Source: Dryas octopetala
Taxonomy: Eukaryota; Streptophyta; Magnoliopsida; Rosales; Rosaceae
Length of the DNA: 64,000 nt
NCBI GenBank assembly: GCA_963921425.1
Contig: OY992833.1
Coordinates: 16,595,738-16,659,737, forward strand
Direction: 5' to 3'
The notes below the pieces were generated by a model. That model was not told the origin of the DNA, ran no database searches, and saw only the letters and a program-made list of their open reading frames with translations. Both the position numbers and the translations under genes were made by a program. Positions 48,696 through 61,141 of the stretch are shown here, piece after piece; within the stretch, counting starts at the first letter, position 1; each line of letters starts with the position of its first letter.

Positions 48696-49900
48696 AGAAA
48701 CCAAACAAGTCATAATCAATTCTTTCATTATTTGCTGTAATTATTCAAATATTCATCATTTAATTTGTAGGATCCAATTATTTTATTATTTGCAATAAGA
48801 ATCATTCTGTCTGCAATACAAAAAATCATCATTTATATCATCATGTTCTTTTGCTGGTTTACTACTCCTGAGGCAAGCCCATGTACAAATAAAATAAAAT
48901 TAATTAACAATATTTATCAAAGAAAAATACATAATAAACAAGCCCTCGAACAAGTGAAACCAGGCACCAAATGAGGTTACAAGGAAAAGGAGCACTACTA
49001 AATAGACTCCATGGCCTCCCTTCAGTTATGCTTAGCTGGTCAGCCCTAGAAGATGATTCTGCTATACCTTGAAGGTGATCAATCTGTTATACTAATGATT
49101 GCTCGACATTTGTTACTGCATATATCATATCAAGAATTCAGTTTCCCATTCAGTCCTCTAGCTGGTTACTTAAGAATAAAACACTAAGAATTGTTCACAC
49201 AGAATTTGAAGGTCCATAGATCATTTACCAAAAAGTTCTGACAATAGTACGTTAAAAAATTGTCTCAATAGCTACAAGGCTCAATTTCATCACATGATTA
49301 TGCTGGAAAGAGTACATCAGACATTAAGGTACAGAACCTTTACAAAATAAACTTGTGTGGAATTTAAGAGTAATTTGGTTGTCAACTAATAGAACAAACC
49401 CAACAAATTAAAGCATGTCAATGGGTTTAAACAACTACATTAAGAAACAAAGTTAGGAACATACCAAGTGCTTCCCTTATACAGTGTGGATGAAACCATG
49501 TATTACAGTATGCAGAATATAATATCTATCAGTAACTTGGATTCATCCTCAACCTCAATCTTTTATTCATTTATTCTTTGTCAAAGACAGATGGTAAAGT
49601 TTGATGACTTTACGAAAAAGATTCTACACTCCCGTGTGAAATATTTGTGAAAACAGGGGAAGAAAAACATCTTTCCAAGAAACAATTTCCAATATTATGA
49701 TATTTAGCCTGGTAGAAGCCTGTTGGGATCTTGTAATATGATCCTAATGTAAATTAAAGATTCATAATGTAACATTGATACTCACATGTAACAACATCTA
49801 CTTCATACCAGTATAGTAGCAGAAAAATACCCCTACAGGAATAGGGGCAATGGAGCTGACCATAATGACCATTTTATGCTCTCATGTCAAGATTGGGTAA
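48696..49900. other. 3' flank of the plus-strand XTH; mirrored duplicate then unique DNA
   Basis: From 48700 to about 49300 the sequence is the reverse complement of about 43020-43510 ('CTGCAATACAAAAAA', 'GAGGCAAGC', 'CAGTCCTCTAGCTGGTTAC'). After that no similarity is seen. No gene. Confidence 0.65.
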
Positions 49901-49914
49901 GCTTGCTTGCTGAT

Positions 49915-50290
49915 TACTATTTACTTTGACAAAGATGATGAAATCCAAGTGCATAAGTACCTTCCAAAGAGGCAAAATTACCACAAAATGCTGGGACCGA
50001 CCAAGTTCAGCTTGTGTCGAAGTGGGTCTGAAGTTGCTAGTCCTATAGTGGTTGAGGCCATGTATGCAGGGTGTGTCCCAGTGCTAATTTCTGATTACCA
50101 TGCTTTACCCTTTGCTGATGTTCTTGATTGGAGCAAGTTTACAATACAAATTCCACCAAAGAGAGTATCGGAAATTAAGACAACACTTATAGCTTTTCCC
50201 TATTCAAAAATACTTTGAAATTGCAGAAAAGGGTGATGCAGATGAGAAGGCATTTTGAGCTGAACCAATCAGCTAATCCATTAGCTGCCC
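49915..50290 (+). pseudogene. 3' remnant of a GT47 exostosin-family glycosyltransferase gene
   Basis: The frame at 49926-50218 gives text typical of plant exostosin-like proteins: [39 protein letters not shown] and [12 protein letters not shown] frameshift near 50215 follows, and the family's C-terminal QKRVMQMRRHFELNQ continues in another frame to about 50270. The N-terminal three quarters of the protein are missing, and Ser/Arg changes occur at usually conserved CPSG positions. This is a dead fragment. Confidence 0.85.
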
Positions 50291-50627
50291 CATTGCTTCA
50301 CTGAATTTGCTTGATTCAAAACAGATCGAATCCGACAGAAATAAAAGGTTACACTCTGCTCTAACTGTAAACCGTATGTATCTAGTGTAAACAAAAGGTT
50401 TAACTATAAATTCATATTTCACATGAATACATGATGGATTAAGAAATAATATATATAATAAATTCAATGATGCAGCAGTTTGAACATTCAAGTTTCATTA
50501 TGATAAAGGATCTGTTTCAATTTCCAAAGATTCAAATTTAACTTCACAATGACTTTGTTATCAATGGCTACAAAACAGGACCTACTTTATCTTTTTTCAA
50601 TAGAATCAGGACCTACTCTAGTTTACC

Positions 50628-50901
50628 GATGTGGGACATTGATCCACATTACTCTCAACACGTCCCCGCACATGTGGCGAGATTTTTGAGCTTTACACGT
50701 GAACAAATTGTATTGAGTAACGTGGGAGCACGTGTGGCCGTTAGACCTTACACGCGGATAACCAAGCTCTGATACCATGATAGAATTAGAGCATCCAACC
50801 CAAAACCAATTGGCAATGGGTGGAGAGGCCCATGACTTATAAGCACATATACTAAACTCTAGTTTTTCGATGTGGGACATTGCTCCACATTACTCTCAAC
50901 A
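50628..50901 (-). mobile_element. TRIM-type mini LTR element (5'-damaged)
   Basis: Two direct copies of 'CGATGTGGGACATTG.TCCACATTACTCTCAACA' end at 50660 and 50901. Between them GCTCTGATACCA (50766-50777) is the complement of the tRNA-Met primer site, so the element lies on the minus strand. The better LTR is about 50778-50901 (TGATAG...CAACA, 124 bp); the other is truncated on its far side. No coding capacity. Confidence 0.75.
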
Positions 50902-51219
50902 CTCTCCACCATTTCATGAATAAGCCTCATCACCCTTACTGTCTCATTGTGATCATATTGGCCTTAGATCTAGATGGATCGGCGTGAAGGGAAGGAAACG
51001 ATAGAGAGAGAGAGAGAGAAAAAGGAAAGAGACGAAAGAAATAAGAGAGAACGTGCTAGTTGTGAGGAGTGGTCGAGGGTAAGGAAATGAGGGGTTGGGT
51101 CAATGGTTTTTTTTAAAAAAATCTTTTTTAGATTTTTTATTTTTAGTTTTATTATGGTAAAATTGGGTTTTAAATTTTACAAAAAAATGTGGGGAGTAAG
51201 GTGAGCAAACTGGGAGGGA

Positions 51220-52053
51220 GTGCGTATAGAATTCCCCTTATTGATTTTCTTGAATATACTCCAAGAAAAGTAGGAGAAAAGCAAAAAAATCATCACTGAA
51301 GACACCTTCGTTTTAAAATCTATCATAATGCACTACTAACACTTACGTTGCCATCATGTGCACAAAATGAGTGGGCCTAATAGACTTGGAAACAAATCGT
51401 GTTTTAGCGTGTTCGTGTCGTCTTGCTTTCTTGTCGTGTGAAATTATGCTAAACTTAAACCCGACCTGTTAATTAACTTATCGTGTCCAAATATAAACTC
51501 AAACTCAACTCGTTAAATTTCGCTTAGTTTCGTGTTTTACACGCTTTTCCATTTCTTTTTCAACCAATCAACTAATTAATATCCAAAATTACAAAAGAAT
51601 ATCAAGCTTAAAAGAGATAAAAAAATCTTAAAATACCATTAAAACTTATAGTTAACACATGCATTATATAAAAATTTTCTAAAAGATTTTAAAAGTAAAC
51701 ACATCTAACAAATAAATAATAGCCTAGATTTTTTTTGTAGAACATAAAGATTACAAAGTTCATTAAGATAATGTATCGTTATCGTGTTTTTTGGACTCGT
51801 TAATCTTTGTGTCATTATCATGTCAACCCATTATAGACCTGAGTCGATAAAGCTTGACTGAAACACCAATAATTTTGTACGTGTTTGTGTCGTGTTATCA
51901 TGTCGTAGATGGTTTTACCAGGTCTACGGGTTAACACAACCTTTCTCGGTTTCAAAAGCCTATATAAACAATGCATCTTGAAGACTAGAACTTGGGGTTT
52001 GAGGAATTTTCATTTTCATTTCCAAATAGAAGGATAAGAAATTAATAATATAT
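51220..52053 (+). repeat. Segmental repeat, copy 3 left part (right part 58503-58745)
   Basis: It matches copies 1 and 2, with two insertions: a TAGACTTGG-type element at 51381-51926 and the large LTR element at 52058-58502. The TATA-like 'CCTATATAAACAATGCATC' at about 51958 is kept. The right part resumes as 'CCTTGGCCTTCAATAGAGCT' at 58504. Confidence 0.75.
51381..51926. mobile_element. hAT-like element, TAGACTTGG ends (546 bp)
   Basis: It begins TAGACTTGGAAA and ends TTTTACCAGGTCTA, an inverted pair. It is rich in 'CGTGTCGTGTT' and 'CGTGTT' phrases and belongs to the same family as 59601-61133. The other copies of the segment lack it. The target duplication is not clear. Confidence 0.65.
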
Positions 52054-55000
52054 CCTTATGTAATAACTGAAAACATAAATTATGTAGCATACACAAATCA
52101 ACAGATACAAGTATAACTCAAGATCAATATGATTCTACTGCTAAGCATATAACTGTAATATATAATTAACTACTAACCTGATGAAGACATACTGCTAGCA
52201 AATTAAATACCTCAAGTCAGGATGCTCAAGTCTTCTAGCCATCACAGCAATGAATTAACCTCTCACACAATGGGGCAGAGCTTATTGATTCTAAGTGTTA
52301 AGCTGTGTGACTAGGGACCTGTGCTTATATAGAGTACTCATAGATTCCTAGTTCCTCCCATCAAGGACTCCAGAATCCAATCCTAATAGGACTCTATAAA
52401 GACTTTGCTGGATCATTGCCTTGTTTATAGTATAAGGCCTTTAAGTAACTTAGTTTTCCTAGTCCAACTCAGATAAGTAATCTATTTAAGATGGACTTGC
52501 TGATTTATGTCTTATTAATAAACCTATTACTTGTATCTTAAGTATAAGTGTAATATTGACTCCGAGTAGAACAAGGCATCAGTCCATTTAATTCTTACAT
52601 TCTCCCACTTGGACAAGCATTGTTCTTAATCATCACATTTACACAATACTGCAAGTAATCTGAATTTGCGCTGGTTTTATTATTTAACAAGACTTAGCTC
52701 AACTTTGTCAAGATATTATATTGAACACCAGATTATGAGATGCAATTAAGTCATTAAACTGCTTAATCCACTCATAGTCATTGATGCCAATACCATATCC
52801 CACATAAGTCATTTACAAGGCATGAAAATGAAAATTGGTTTACAAAGTAGCTGTGTTTTACACAGTATTAAACTTGTAAACTCGGTCCTTCTTAATGATT
52901 TTGCCTTCTCCAAATGTAAGATCACAAAATCTTATTAGCAAGATCTCTATACACATGCACAGACATTATGCCTTAATTATTGTCTGCATTATCTTAATGA
53001 CAATGTCACAATCTATATAGGTACACATGTGAATACCACAATGTATGTATATATATACTTTAAAATTTAAACTGAAAAACCATATATATTAGAATTGAGC
53101 TGACAAACTGAAATCATGATAAGTCTAGTTCAATTTTAATATAACTGAAAAAATTCAAATAACCGAAATTGAATTTATGGCACTTATTGTTTGCCTTAAC
53201 AATTGAAATGCAGAAAATCAGTAGTACTGATAGAACTGAAGCTCCCACTATTTCTAAAACTCCCACTAAACTGAAGCATCTAAAAGTGAAGCATCCATAT
53301 ATAAGTGATCATTAACCCTTCAGTGTACAAATATTTTAACTCCCACTAATCAAAAGGGTCTCAAAAAAGCCACTTATAAAGTAGAAATTTAATGAACACA
53401 ATTTCTATGTTCAAAGAGACTACATGCACAACTATGTTACACTTTTGAGCAAGAAACATATTATGCTACTGAATGTCCTTTATTGCATACTCAAAATAGT
53501 AAATAAAATATTTTGAATTCACCTAAAATATGCAAAACTAAGAAACTGATCTTGATCAAATACATAAGCATAAAGTGATACTTCCACATATGAATATAAG
53601 TTACGCCATCTACAAACTGAATCATAATGAATGCATATAATCGACCACAAGTGCTTTAATTATATATATATCATGGTCATGCACTGAATCAGTTAAGGCT
53701 AAAACACATTCATATACCAAGCAAATTACATCAAGCAATTTCCTACCTGCCATAATAGTGCTCCATTGCTCAAATTAATTAAAAACAATAATCTAATTTA
53801 TAGTCAAAATTCAAACTCTACATAAACTTCAATGAATATCTAAAGCCACATACCAGCATTAATGCCTACTTCAAATTTACATATAAATTTCATATATGTA
53901 ATAAGTAAATGACCATAAACATAGCAGTTTCATCATGATCGTTCATATAAACTGTTCAAGAAAAGCATTAACTTGATCTAAATGAAATTCGTCATAGATA
54001 GTACTCACATAAATAAACATGATGGAAATCAACACACATGGATATATGAAATCGATGAGCAGACTTCAGATTAACTTTTCATAACAAATAATTTTTAATA
54101 ATGCACACAGAAAATTTAATTTTCCACATAGCTCCACTTTTCTGTTCTGCATGAACAAATTTAATATATATACACTAATTGAATAAATGCATATATCAAA
54201 CCAAATTCAGATCCTTTATCAACAAAATTGCATTATATCTTTATATATATATAAATAGCACATATGCATGACTCTAAGCATATATAAGGCAGCAGGATCA
54301 ATCAAAGAGGAATAGATATGTTCGATATATTTATCAACAATAAAAGGGACTTGAGTGCATGCAATGGTCTGATTTCGTGATGCAATGCATTTTATTGATA
54401 ATCATGCCATGTACATATCAAAGCGGATACATATGCCGACATTAAGTCAAGATCATGAAGTTATGCATATACTAATTGATCTATAATTTTTTTGATAATA
54501 ACAAACATTTATATATATGTATATTTCTTTCGGATCAATATAACTGCACGTACTTGCCGACAATGCTTGATCATGAAAATTGATTAATTATTCAAATATA
54601 ATTACATATATAACTTTGAATAATATATGTGAGAGTATCCAAAGCTTATTACACCATGGAAGCAAAACTAATAGATGTTAATTAACTGAAGGAAATCGAG
54701 AGACATACAGACATAGGTATATATATTCGTCCAAAACAGAAACTGATATGTATAAATTCATATATATATATATATATATATCAAACCAAGACTCCATAAT
54801 TCATAGATACCTGATAGTTTAGCCGCGCACAAAACAAAACTTGGAATCCATAATGTAAAAACATGAAAGTTCTTAACCACGGCTAAGTCATGATCTAAGA
54901 TAACTAAAGTAATCTCTAAATCTCACTTCCACTTCTTAACATTGCTACCATTCAGGGGTTCAATGGAATTGATAGCTAGCAGAGGAATTCATAACTGAAA

Positions 55001-55436
55001 ATTTAATTTAATCTTTAAACTTAATCCCCAAGAAATGCCTTATAAACACAATTAACTCACACCTATAGGCTGAGAGTAAACCATGCTGTAGCACTAGATC
55101 ATAAAACTATATACACTTCCTTTATAAAAAAGACCTCCCACGTCAATATGGACAGAAGGAAATCCTTTTCATCTGCAGTGCTAGTTGCTGTTATTGCAGC
55201 TGATTTCTCTTCTCTTAGTGCCAAATCTAAATCATTGAGACCTAACACAATTTCAATGTCATGCTTCCACTTCTTGAAATTGTGACCATTAAGTGGTTCA
55301 ATGCTAGATTATAAAAAACTCATGGATGCTGCAGTTAGAACCAAATAACACTTAAATTTGATTAAATATGCTTAAAAGAATATATTTTCATATCTGCATT
55401 GAAAATATATTCATATGTACCCCAATCTGCAGGTAT

Positions 55437-56510
55437 CCTTGACCACATGAAACATATTTGTTCTGTTCATGTAGTTAAGACTATGTATCATATTCCATTA
55501 TAAGATCCCTTCTTCTAGATGGTCTTTCTGCAATTTGTTCAGCAGAATTTCCAACTACATAGGAAAACTGATTTTATAAGCAGGAAACAATATGTGAATT
55601 CTGTATTTTAAGTATTCAGACGGCTTTAATTATCCCTTTAAAGAGAGCTAACAAACACCTAAAATTTCAGACTTTCAATCTATATGATGTCAAGTACTGT
55701 TAGCTGGATTACAACACTCATTATGCAGAAGGATTTGTTATTTCTGACATAATGAGAACTATAAACAAAACCCAAGAAACTTATCATAGGTTTAACGTCA
55801 TTTCTGTAGTGGATTATATATATGTAAGTACATAACCTTATTGATTCTTGCATGTTATGAATTACCATTTTGTACAATATAGGATTTAATCAATAAGTAA
55901 ACAACCTAATAAGGTTACGTATCAGATATATAATATATGCAGCAGAGTGAAAAATTTATTAACACATAACCTCATGAAAAAATTTGCAGATATACATGTA
56001 TACATAATTTAAGTAACATGGAAAAGAACGAATGGTCTGATTTGGGAGAAAAACCCTTATTTAGTAAAAACCAAAAACCAAAAACCAAAAACTGAATATT
56101 CTCTACATGAATCGAATTTGTTGTGTTCATGTAGAAAAGATGAATGCAATGAATCATGTCCCCAATCTGCTATGAGTGCCTTTGTTCTGAATATGCTTTC
56201 TGCAATTTGTTTAGTAGAAATTATATCCAAAAGAAGAAACTGGCCTCATAGTCAGGCTGTGACATGTCAATTCTGCACTTTAAGTGCTCAAATGGCTTTC
56301 CCTCTCTTAAGAGAACCAACAACCACCTAAAGAATGCAGAATTACCTTCTTATGATCTGAGAACATGCTTTATTGATCATAACTCCCAAGATGCAGAAGG
56401 ATTTGTGTTATCTGACACCTTGAAAACTATGATCATATCTACTAGATCATGTTCTCAATTTGAATTGTTAAACTTATTACAATTCTGCAGCGGATAGAAT
56501 ACATAACCTA
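55437..56510. repeat. Diverged tandem duplication inside the LARD interior
   Basis: The text around 55460-55780 ('TTTGTTCTGTTCATGTAG', 'CTGCAATTTGTTCAGCAGAA', 'ATGCAGAAGGATTTGTTAT') recurs around 56115-56420 ('TTTGTTGTGTTCATGTAG', 'CTGCAATTTGTTTAGTAGAA', 'ATGCAGAAGGATTTGTGTTA'). The period is about 660 bp. The copies are much more diverged from each other than the two LTRs. Confidence 0.75.
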
Positions 56511-57947
56511 GTTAATCCTTGCATATGCTGAATTACCAATGCTTACTTAACTGATGAATACAACATACATGGACTGTATATATGCACAAAATTCAGCAAT
56601 AAGATAATAAACAATATGGTTATGTATAAGGTAATAGAAAACACTTATGTATAGATTTATTAACTAGTAAAGGAACAACCAATATATATAGTTATGTGAC
56701 TGTAAACATGAAACTTAATTACTCCACAGGATCGTACCAAATAAAAATTCATGTATGTATTTGTGAACTGCACATATAATTCTTGATGCTCAACAAACAA
56801 TCTTTAGGTGCAGATCATAAAATACTTGCCCACTTGCTGTGAGCTTACCAGAAGCATTGATCCTTTTCTTTTATTATGTTCATAGCAAAACATGTAAACA
56901 CTCTAATAAAACATGTATTGCAGGAAAAACATATGCTAGATGACCCAGATGCCATCTAGCCCAACAGAGTGCTCAAAATAAAACAATTCTGCAAAAATAA
57001 GTTAGGAAAAAATAAATAAATAAACAGTACTGTCAAGCAAAAATATTGCTTGTCTTAATCACAACCTTTTGCATTATGTTCCTGCAATCTTAAGATCATA
57101 ATATCCATATAAAATTTCATATTATAGATACTCTATTAGCAGCCACAAAATTAGTAGAAACAGAAAAACTATCCACCGCCAATAAGAAATTTCCTGAACT
57201 TTGATTTTCCAACAAATTTTTCATCATACTAAAGTAATTCCAGCAAGTATAGATGAATAAACAATCATAACTCAAGATGACAACAAGCCCAGAAAATCAT
57301 GAACCCAAAAAAAAATTAATTTCATCAAGCAAGTGAAAATCGAAGCAAATAATCACTGTAATCATGCTTAATAGAAGTTTCAGAATATATACACAGCAAG
57401 GATTCATGCAAAATCTGCCATAAAATTGAAATTGGAAAAACCCAATAACTAACATTGATGAATCCTTCGAATTTCATGAAAAAACAATAAAAATTGGTGA
57501 AATAAAGCATGAAATAGGTGCTGGAATGATCTTAAAATAAAAACCCATTGATTAAAACAACCAAAATTGTGCCCAAAAAGAAACACTAAAAGAGGAAAAC
57601 CCCCAAAAAACGCGGGAAGAAAACAAATGGGGAAATGGTCTGATAGAGTGTTTCTTTGATTAACCCAAAACGCACCGCATGGTGCTTCCTTTTAATCTCT
57701 GTGCACCTTTTGGTGTTTCCCAAATTCCCAATAATGCAAGCCATACCAATATATATGTATAATATTATATTCGTTGAAAATTGTTACATTGAACAAACTA
57801 TAGCATGCTTTATTTATTCAGTGCTTTATACATATATTATATTGATTTCAAGCATTAGTATAAATTTAGTTACATGAACTTATCAGTAAAACCATGTGAT
57901 CGAAAAACTGAAACAACTTTATCTTGATCTCTAGTTTGTGTATAGAG

Positions 57948-57959
57948 GCTCTGATACCA
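57948..57959 (-). other. Primer-binding site of the LARD-like element
   Basis: On the minus strand TGGTATCAGAGC, complementary to the 3' end of initiator methionine tRNA as in most plant Copia and many non-autonomous LTR elements. It fixes the orientation of the element. Confidence 0.88.
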
Positions 57960-58850
57960 CATGTAATAACTGAAAACATAAATTATGTAGCATACACAAA
58001 TCAACAGATACAAGTATAACTCAAGATCAATATGATTCTACTGCTAAGCATATAACTGTAATATATAATTAACTACTAACCTGATGAAGACATACTGCTA
58101 GCAAATTAAATACCTCAAGTCAGGATGCTCAAGTCTTCTAGCCATCACAGCAATGAATTAACCTCTCACACAATGGGGCAGAGCTTATTGATTCTAAGTG
58201 TTAAGCTGTGTGACTAGGGACCTGTGCTTATATAGAGTACTCATAGATTCCTAGTTCCTCCCATCAAGGACTCCAGAATCCAATCCTAATAGGACTCTAT
58301 AAAGACTTTGCTGGATCATTGCCTTGTTTATAGTATAAGGCCTTTAAGTAACTTAGTTTTCCTAGTCCAACTCAGATAAGTAATCTATTTAAGATGGACT
58401 TGCTGATTTATGTCTTATTAATAAACCTATTACTTGTATCTTAAGTATAAGTGTAATATTGACTCCGAGTAGAACAAGGCATCAGTCCATTTAATTCTTA
58501 CATCCTTGGCCTTCAATAGAGCTCCTATAGTCACTCCAAAATACCTTTTCAACCAGTTTTCTCTCTTTGTTAGTATTCTTGTTTGCCTCTTGAACGTGTT
58601 GTGATTGATTCTTGTGTTGTCCCGATATTGCTGCTCTAGTGGTGGGTCTTTGTTTGAGGTCTCTTGCATCCGCAATCATTCTCCATGGTCAAGATATGAC
58701 GTCATGACAGTATGATTTCAAGATATGATGGAGCCATCCATCAAAGTGATAGAGCATCCCTTTTTTTTGGTTAATTTTTTTTTATAGATCAATCAATACA
58801 AAATTCATTCAACAACTAAATACCAAGGGGTTCCTCTTTGTATATCTCAT

Positions 58851-59477
58851 TAGGGCTGGGTCGGGTTGACCGAAAAATCGAGGCCGAGCCCAAAATCGGC
58901 CCAACCGATACAAAAAAAAACCGTACCGGAAGTTCGGTTTGACTACCGAACCGGGAGGTTTGGACTCAGTCCCGGTTCTCATATCCTTAAACCGTCGGTA
59001 AACCGAACCGAACCGAATATACTTAACAAATCATTTACATAATTCATTTTTATACATTTCTAATACATTTCTTATACATTTCTAATAAATAATTTATAAT
59101 TTTATATAATACATGTCTATAATTTATATAAAACATATATAAATTTATAAACCCCTATAATTTTAATTTATATGTTTTTTAATATATATACATATATATA
59201 TAAACTAATTAAAAATACCCTAAACCATAATATTAATACATTATACTAAATTAGTGAATGGAGTCAAGGCCTAAAAATGTGGCCCAAAACATGGCCCAAC
59301 ATGTGTTCGGTCTAGGCCCATGATCGAGCCGAGCCGACCGGATTCTTCGGTTGACCAAACATCGGTTTACCGGCTTGCCGGTCTCGGTCTCGGTTGCCAT
59401 GGAGGCTTACCGGAGGGGTTCGGTTCGGTCTTCGGTTTAGGGGTTTTGGTTCGGTTACCGACCCGAACCCACCCCTA
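58851..59477. mobile_element. hAT element with TAGGG...CCCTA ends (627 bp)
   Basis: It begins TAGGGCTGGGTCGGGTT and ends AACCCACCCCTA, with the 8-bp target duplication TATCTCAT (58843-58850, 59478-59485). Subterminal regions are dense in CGGTT/AACCG motifs on both sides of an AT-rich core. The open frame at 59320-59514 is this motif-rich DNA and not a gene. Confidence 0.9.
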
Positions 59478-59600
59478 TATCTCATTGGGTCATCTTTTTG
59501 GTATATTGGGATGAGATTGAATCTAGTACCAATTTTATTCCTAATCTATCTTTTAAATATATAACTTATCTTTTTTCTTCTTTCATCTATCTCATTTTAC

Positions 59601-61133
59601 TAGATCGGGCAACAAGTTGTGTTTTACGGGTTTGTGTCGTATCGTGTTCATTTTTTGTGAAAATGGCTCAACCTGAACACGACTCGTTAAGCTAATAGGT
59701 AAAAAAAAATGCTAACATGAATACGACACGAAAAATAACAGATAAACACGACACAAAAAATAGTTGGTGAACAAAACAAGACCCGTTTCACCAGTTAAGA
59801 CAATTACTCATATTATTGCCAGCAAAAAAAAAAAAGATTACTCATATTCACATATTTGATGTTGGCTACTTGTTTCAAACCGCCTTACCTATTTCACACT
59901 TCAACACTCGTTACAAAAAAAAGAAAAGAAAGTAAACTATAAACTTTCAACCAAAAGGAAATGAATAAATAAGAAAACTACTAAACTACAAAAAAAAAAC
60001 CCCTTATTGTTAACACTTCCAAACAAGTTTCGCGGGTTGACACCAGAGCCGTCCCTGAGCAAGGGCACCAGGGGCGACCGCCTAAGGCCCAATTTCAAGG
60101 GGGGCCCAACTTTTTTTTAATTATATATATAGTATATATTATAATATTTAAAATAATAAAAAAATATATATAATTGCTGCTGAGTAGCCTGAGTGTGTTG
60201 TTATAATGTGTTGTTATAAAAAAAAAAAAAAACGTTAGTGTGTATATATAATTGCTGGTGGTTAGAAATTATAGTTTTTTTTAAATGAGGTCTAAATTTA
60301 TTGGCCCAAAGGTGCATAATCATTGCACATGCCTTGGGAAAAAAAAAAAAAAAGTTGAAAGTTGAAAGTTGAAATGTTTTTTGTTTTTTGTTTTTTGTTT
60401 TTTTTCTTCAACAAATATCTCACTCTCCCTATCAGTCTCTCTTTTTCAGGCTTTCAGCTCACTCAGACTAATCCAGTTTCCCAGTCGCCCTCTTTCTCAA
60501 TCCTCAATTAATTGATTCAATTAAATTGAAGACTTGAAGTTAATCCATTCGATTCTTAAGGCTTTAGCCTTTAGCTCCCCTCTTCAATCTTCTCTTGAGT
60601 CTTAATCTCTTTCTTAGCCATGTCTTCAGGCATTTTCATTAACTGTTTTGGCCCTTATCTTATTGTAATTGTGTTTTTTAGGTGGTGCATTTGATCATAT
60701 AGTTGCTCAGATTGTTGAAGAACCTCTTTTTGACAAGTCTAAGCACTGCAACTTTAATTTCTTTTTGTTCAAAGTTTGTATGTTCAAAGGCCCTATAACT
60801 TTAATTATTTCCTGTCCAAAGTTTTTTATTCAAAATTTGTATAAAGTGTGATATCATTTTATTATTTTCTTTTTAATTTTCAAGTAAAAATAAATGAAAC
60901 ATATGTCTATAGAATTTTATATATATATTGTACAAAGGGCCCATTTCAAATTTTCGCCCCGGGCCTCTAAAATGTCAGAAACGGCACTGGTTGACACGAA
61001 AACGACTTGTTAGCTTAACGGGTAGTTAATGGTCCACATGATTTAACACGACACAATAAATCTCAACCTGAATATTATTTTTCGTGCGAAATCGTGTCAT
61101 GTTCATTGGTGGTGCACAATTTTGTCAAGTCTA
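59601..61133. mobile_element. hAT-like element, TAGATCGGG / AAGTCTA ends, with a nested hAT
   Basis: It begins TAGATCGGGCAACAAG and ends TTTTGTCAAGTCTA. The flanks CATTTTAC (59593-59600) and CATTTTAG (61134-61141) match at 7 of 8 bases. Same family as 51381-51926. It is interrupted at 60044-60989 by a second hAT element; without it the host element would be about 580 bp. Confidence 0.72.
60044..60989. mobile_element. Nested hAT element, CAGAGCCGTCCCTGA ends (946 bp)
   Basis: It begins CAGAGCCGTCCCTGA and ends TCAGAAACGGCACTG (inverted, 12 of 15). A perfect 8-bp duplication GTTGACAC lies on both sides (60036-60043, 60990-60997). The subterminal 'GGGGCGACCGCCTAAGGCCC' is common in plant hAT MITEs. 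No transposase domain is recognisable; the 60-codon frame at 60669-60851 is too short to call. Confidence 0.92.
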
Positions 61134-61141
61134 CATTTTAG

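Larger units (their letters stand above)
52058..58502 (-). mobile_element. Young non-coding LTR retrotransposon (LARD-like), 6.4 kb
   Basis: Two LTRs of about 542 bp (52058-52599 and 57961-58502) show no difference on reading. Orientation is minus: the primer site TGGTATCAGAGC is at 57948-57959, one base from the LTR, and the purine tract GTGGGAGAA (plus strand 52600-52608) abuts the other LTR. TCCTT flanks both ends (52053-52057, 58503-58507). The LTR has a minus-strand TATA motif (CTATATAAGC). The 5.36-kb interior has no open frame over about 80 codons, so gag and pol are absent and the element must have moved in trans. The interior is very AT-rich and holds diverged internal duplications. 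Confidence 0.92.

Noticed and set aside
52600-57960. Search for gag/pol remnants in the LARD interior
   Set aside because: No frame above about 80 codons and no integrase, RT or protease text on either strand.
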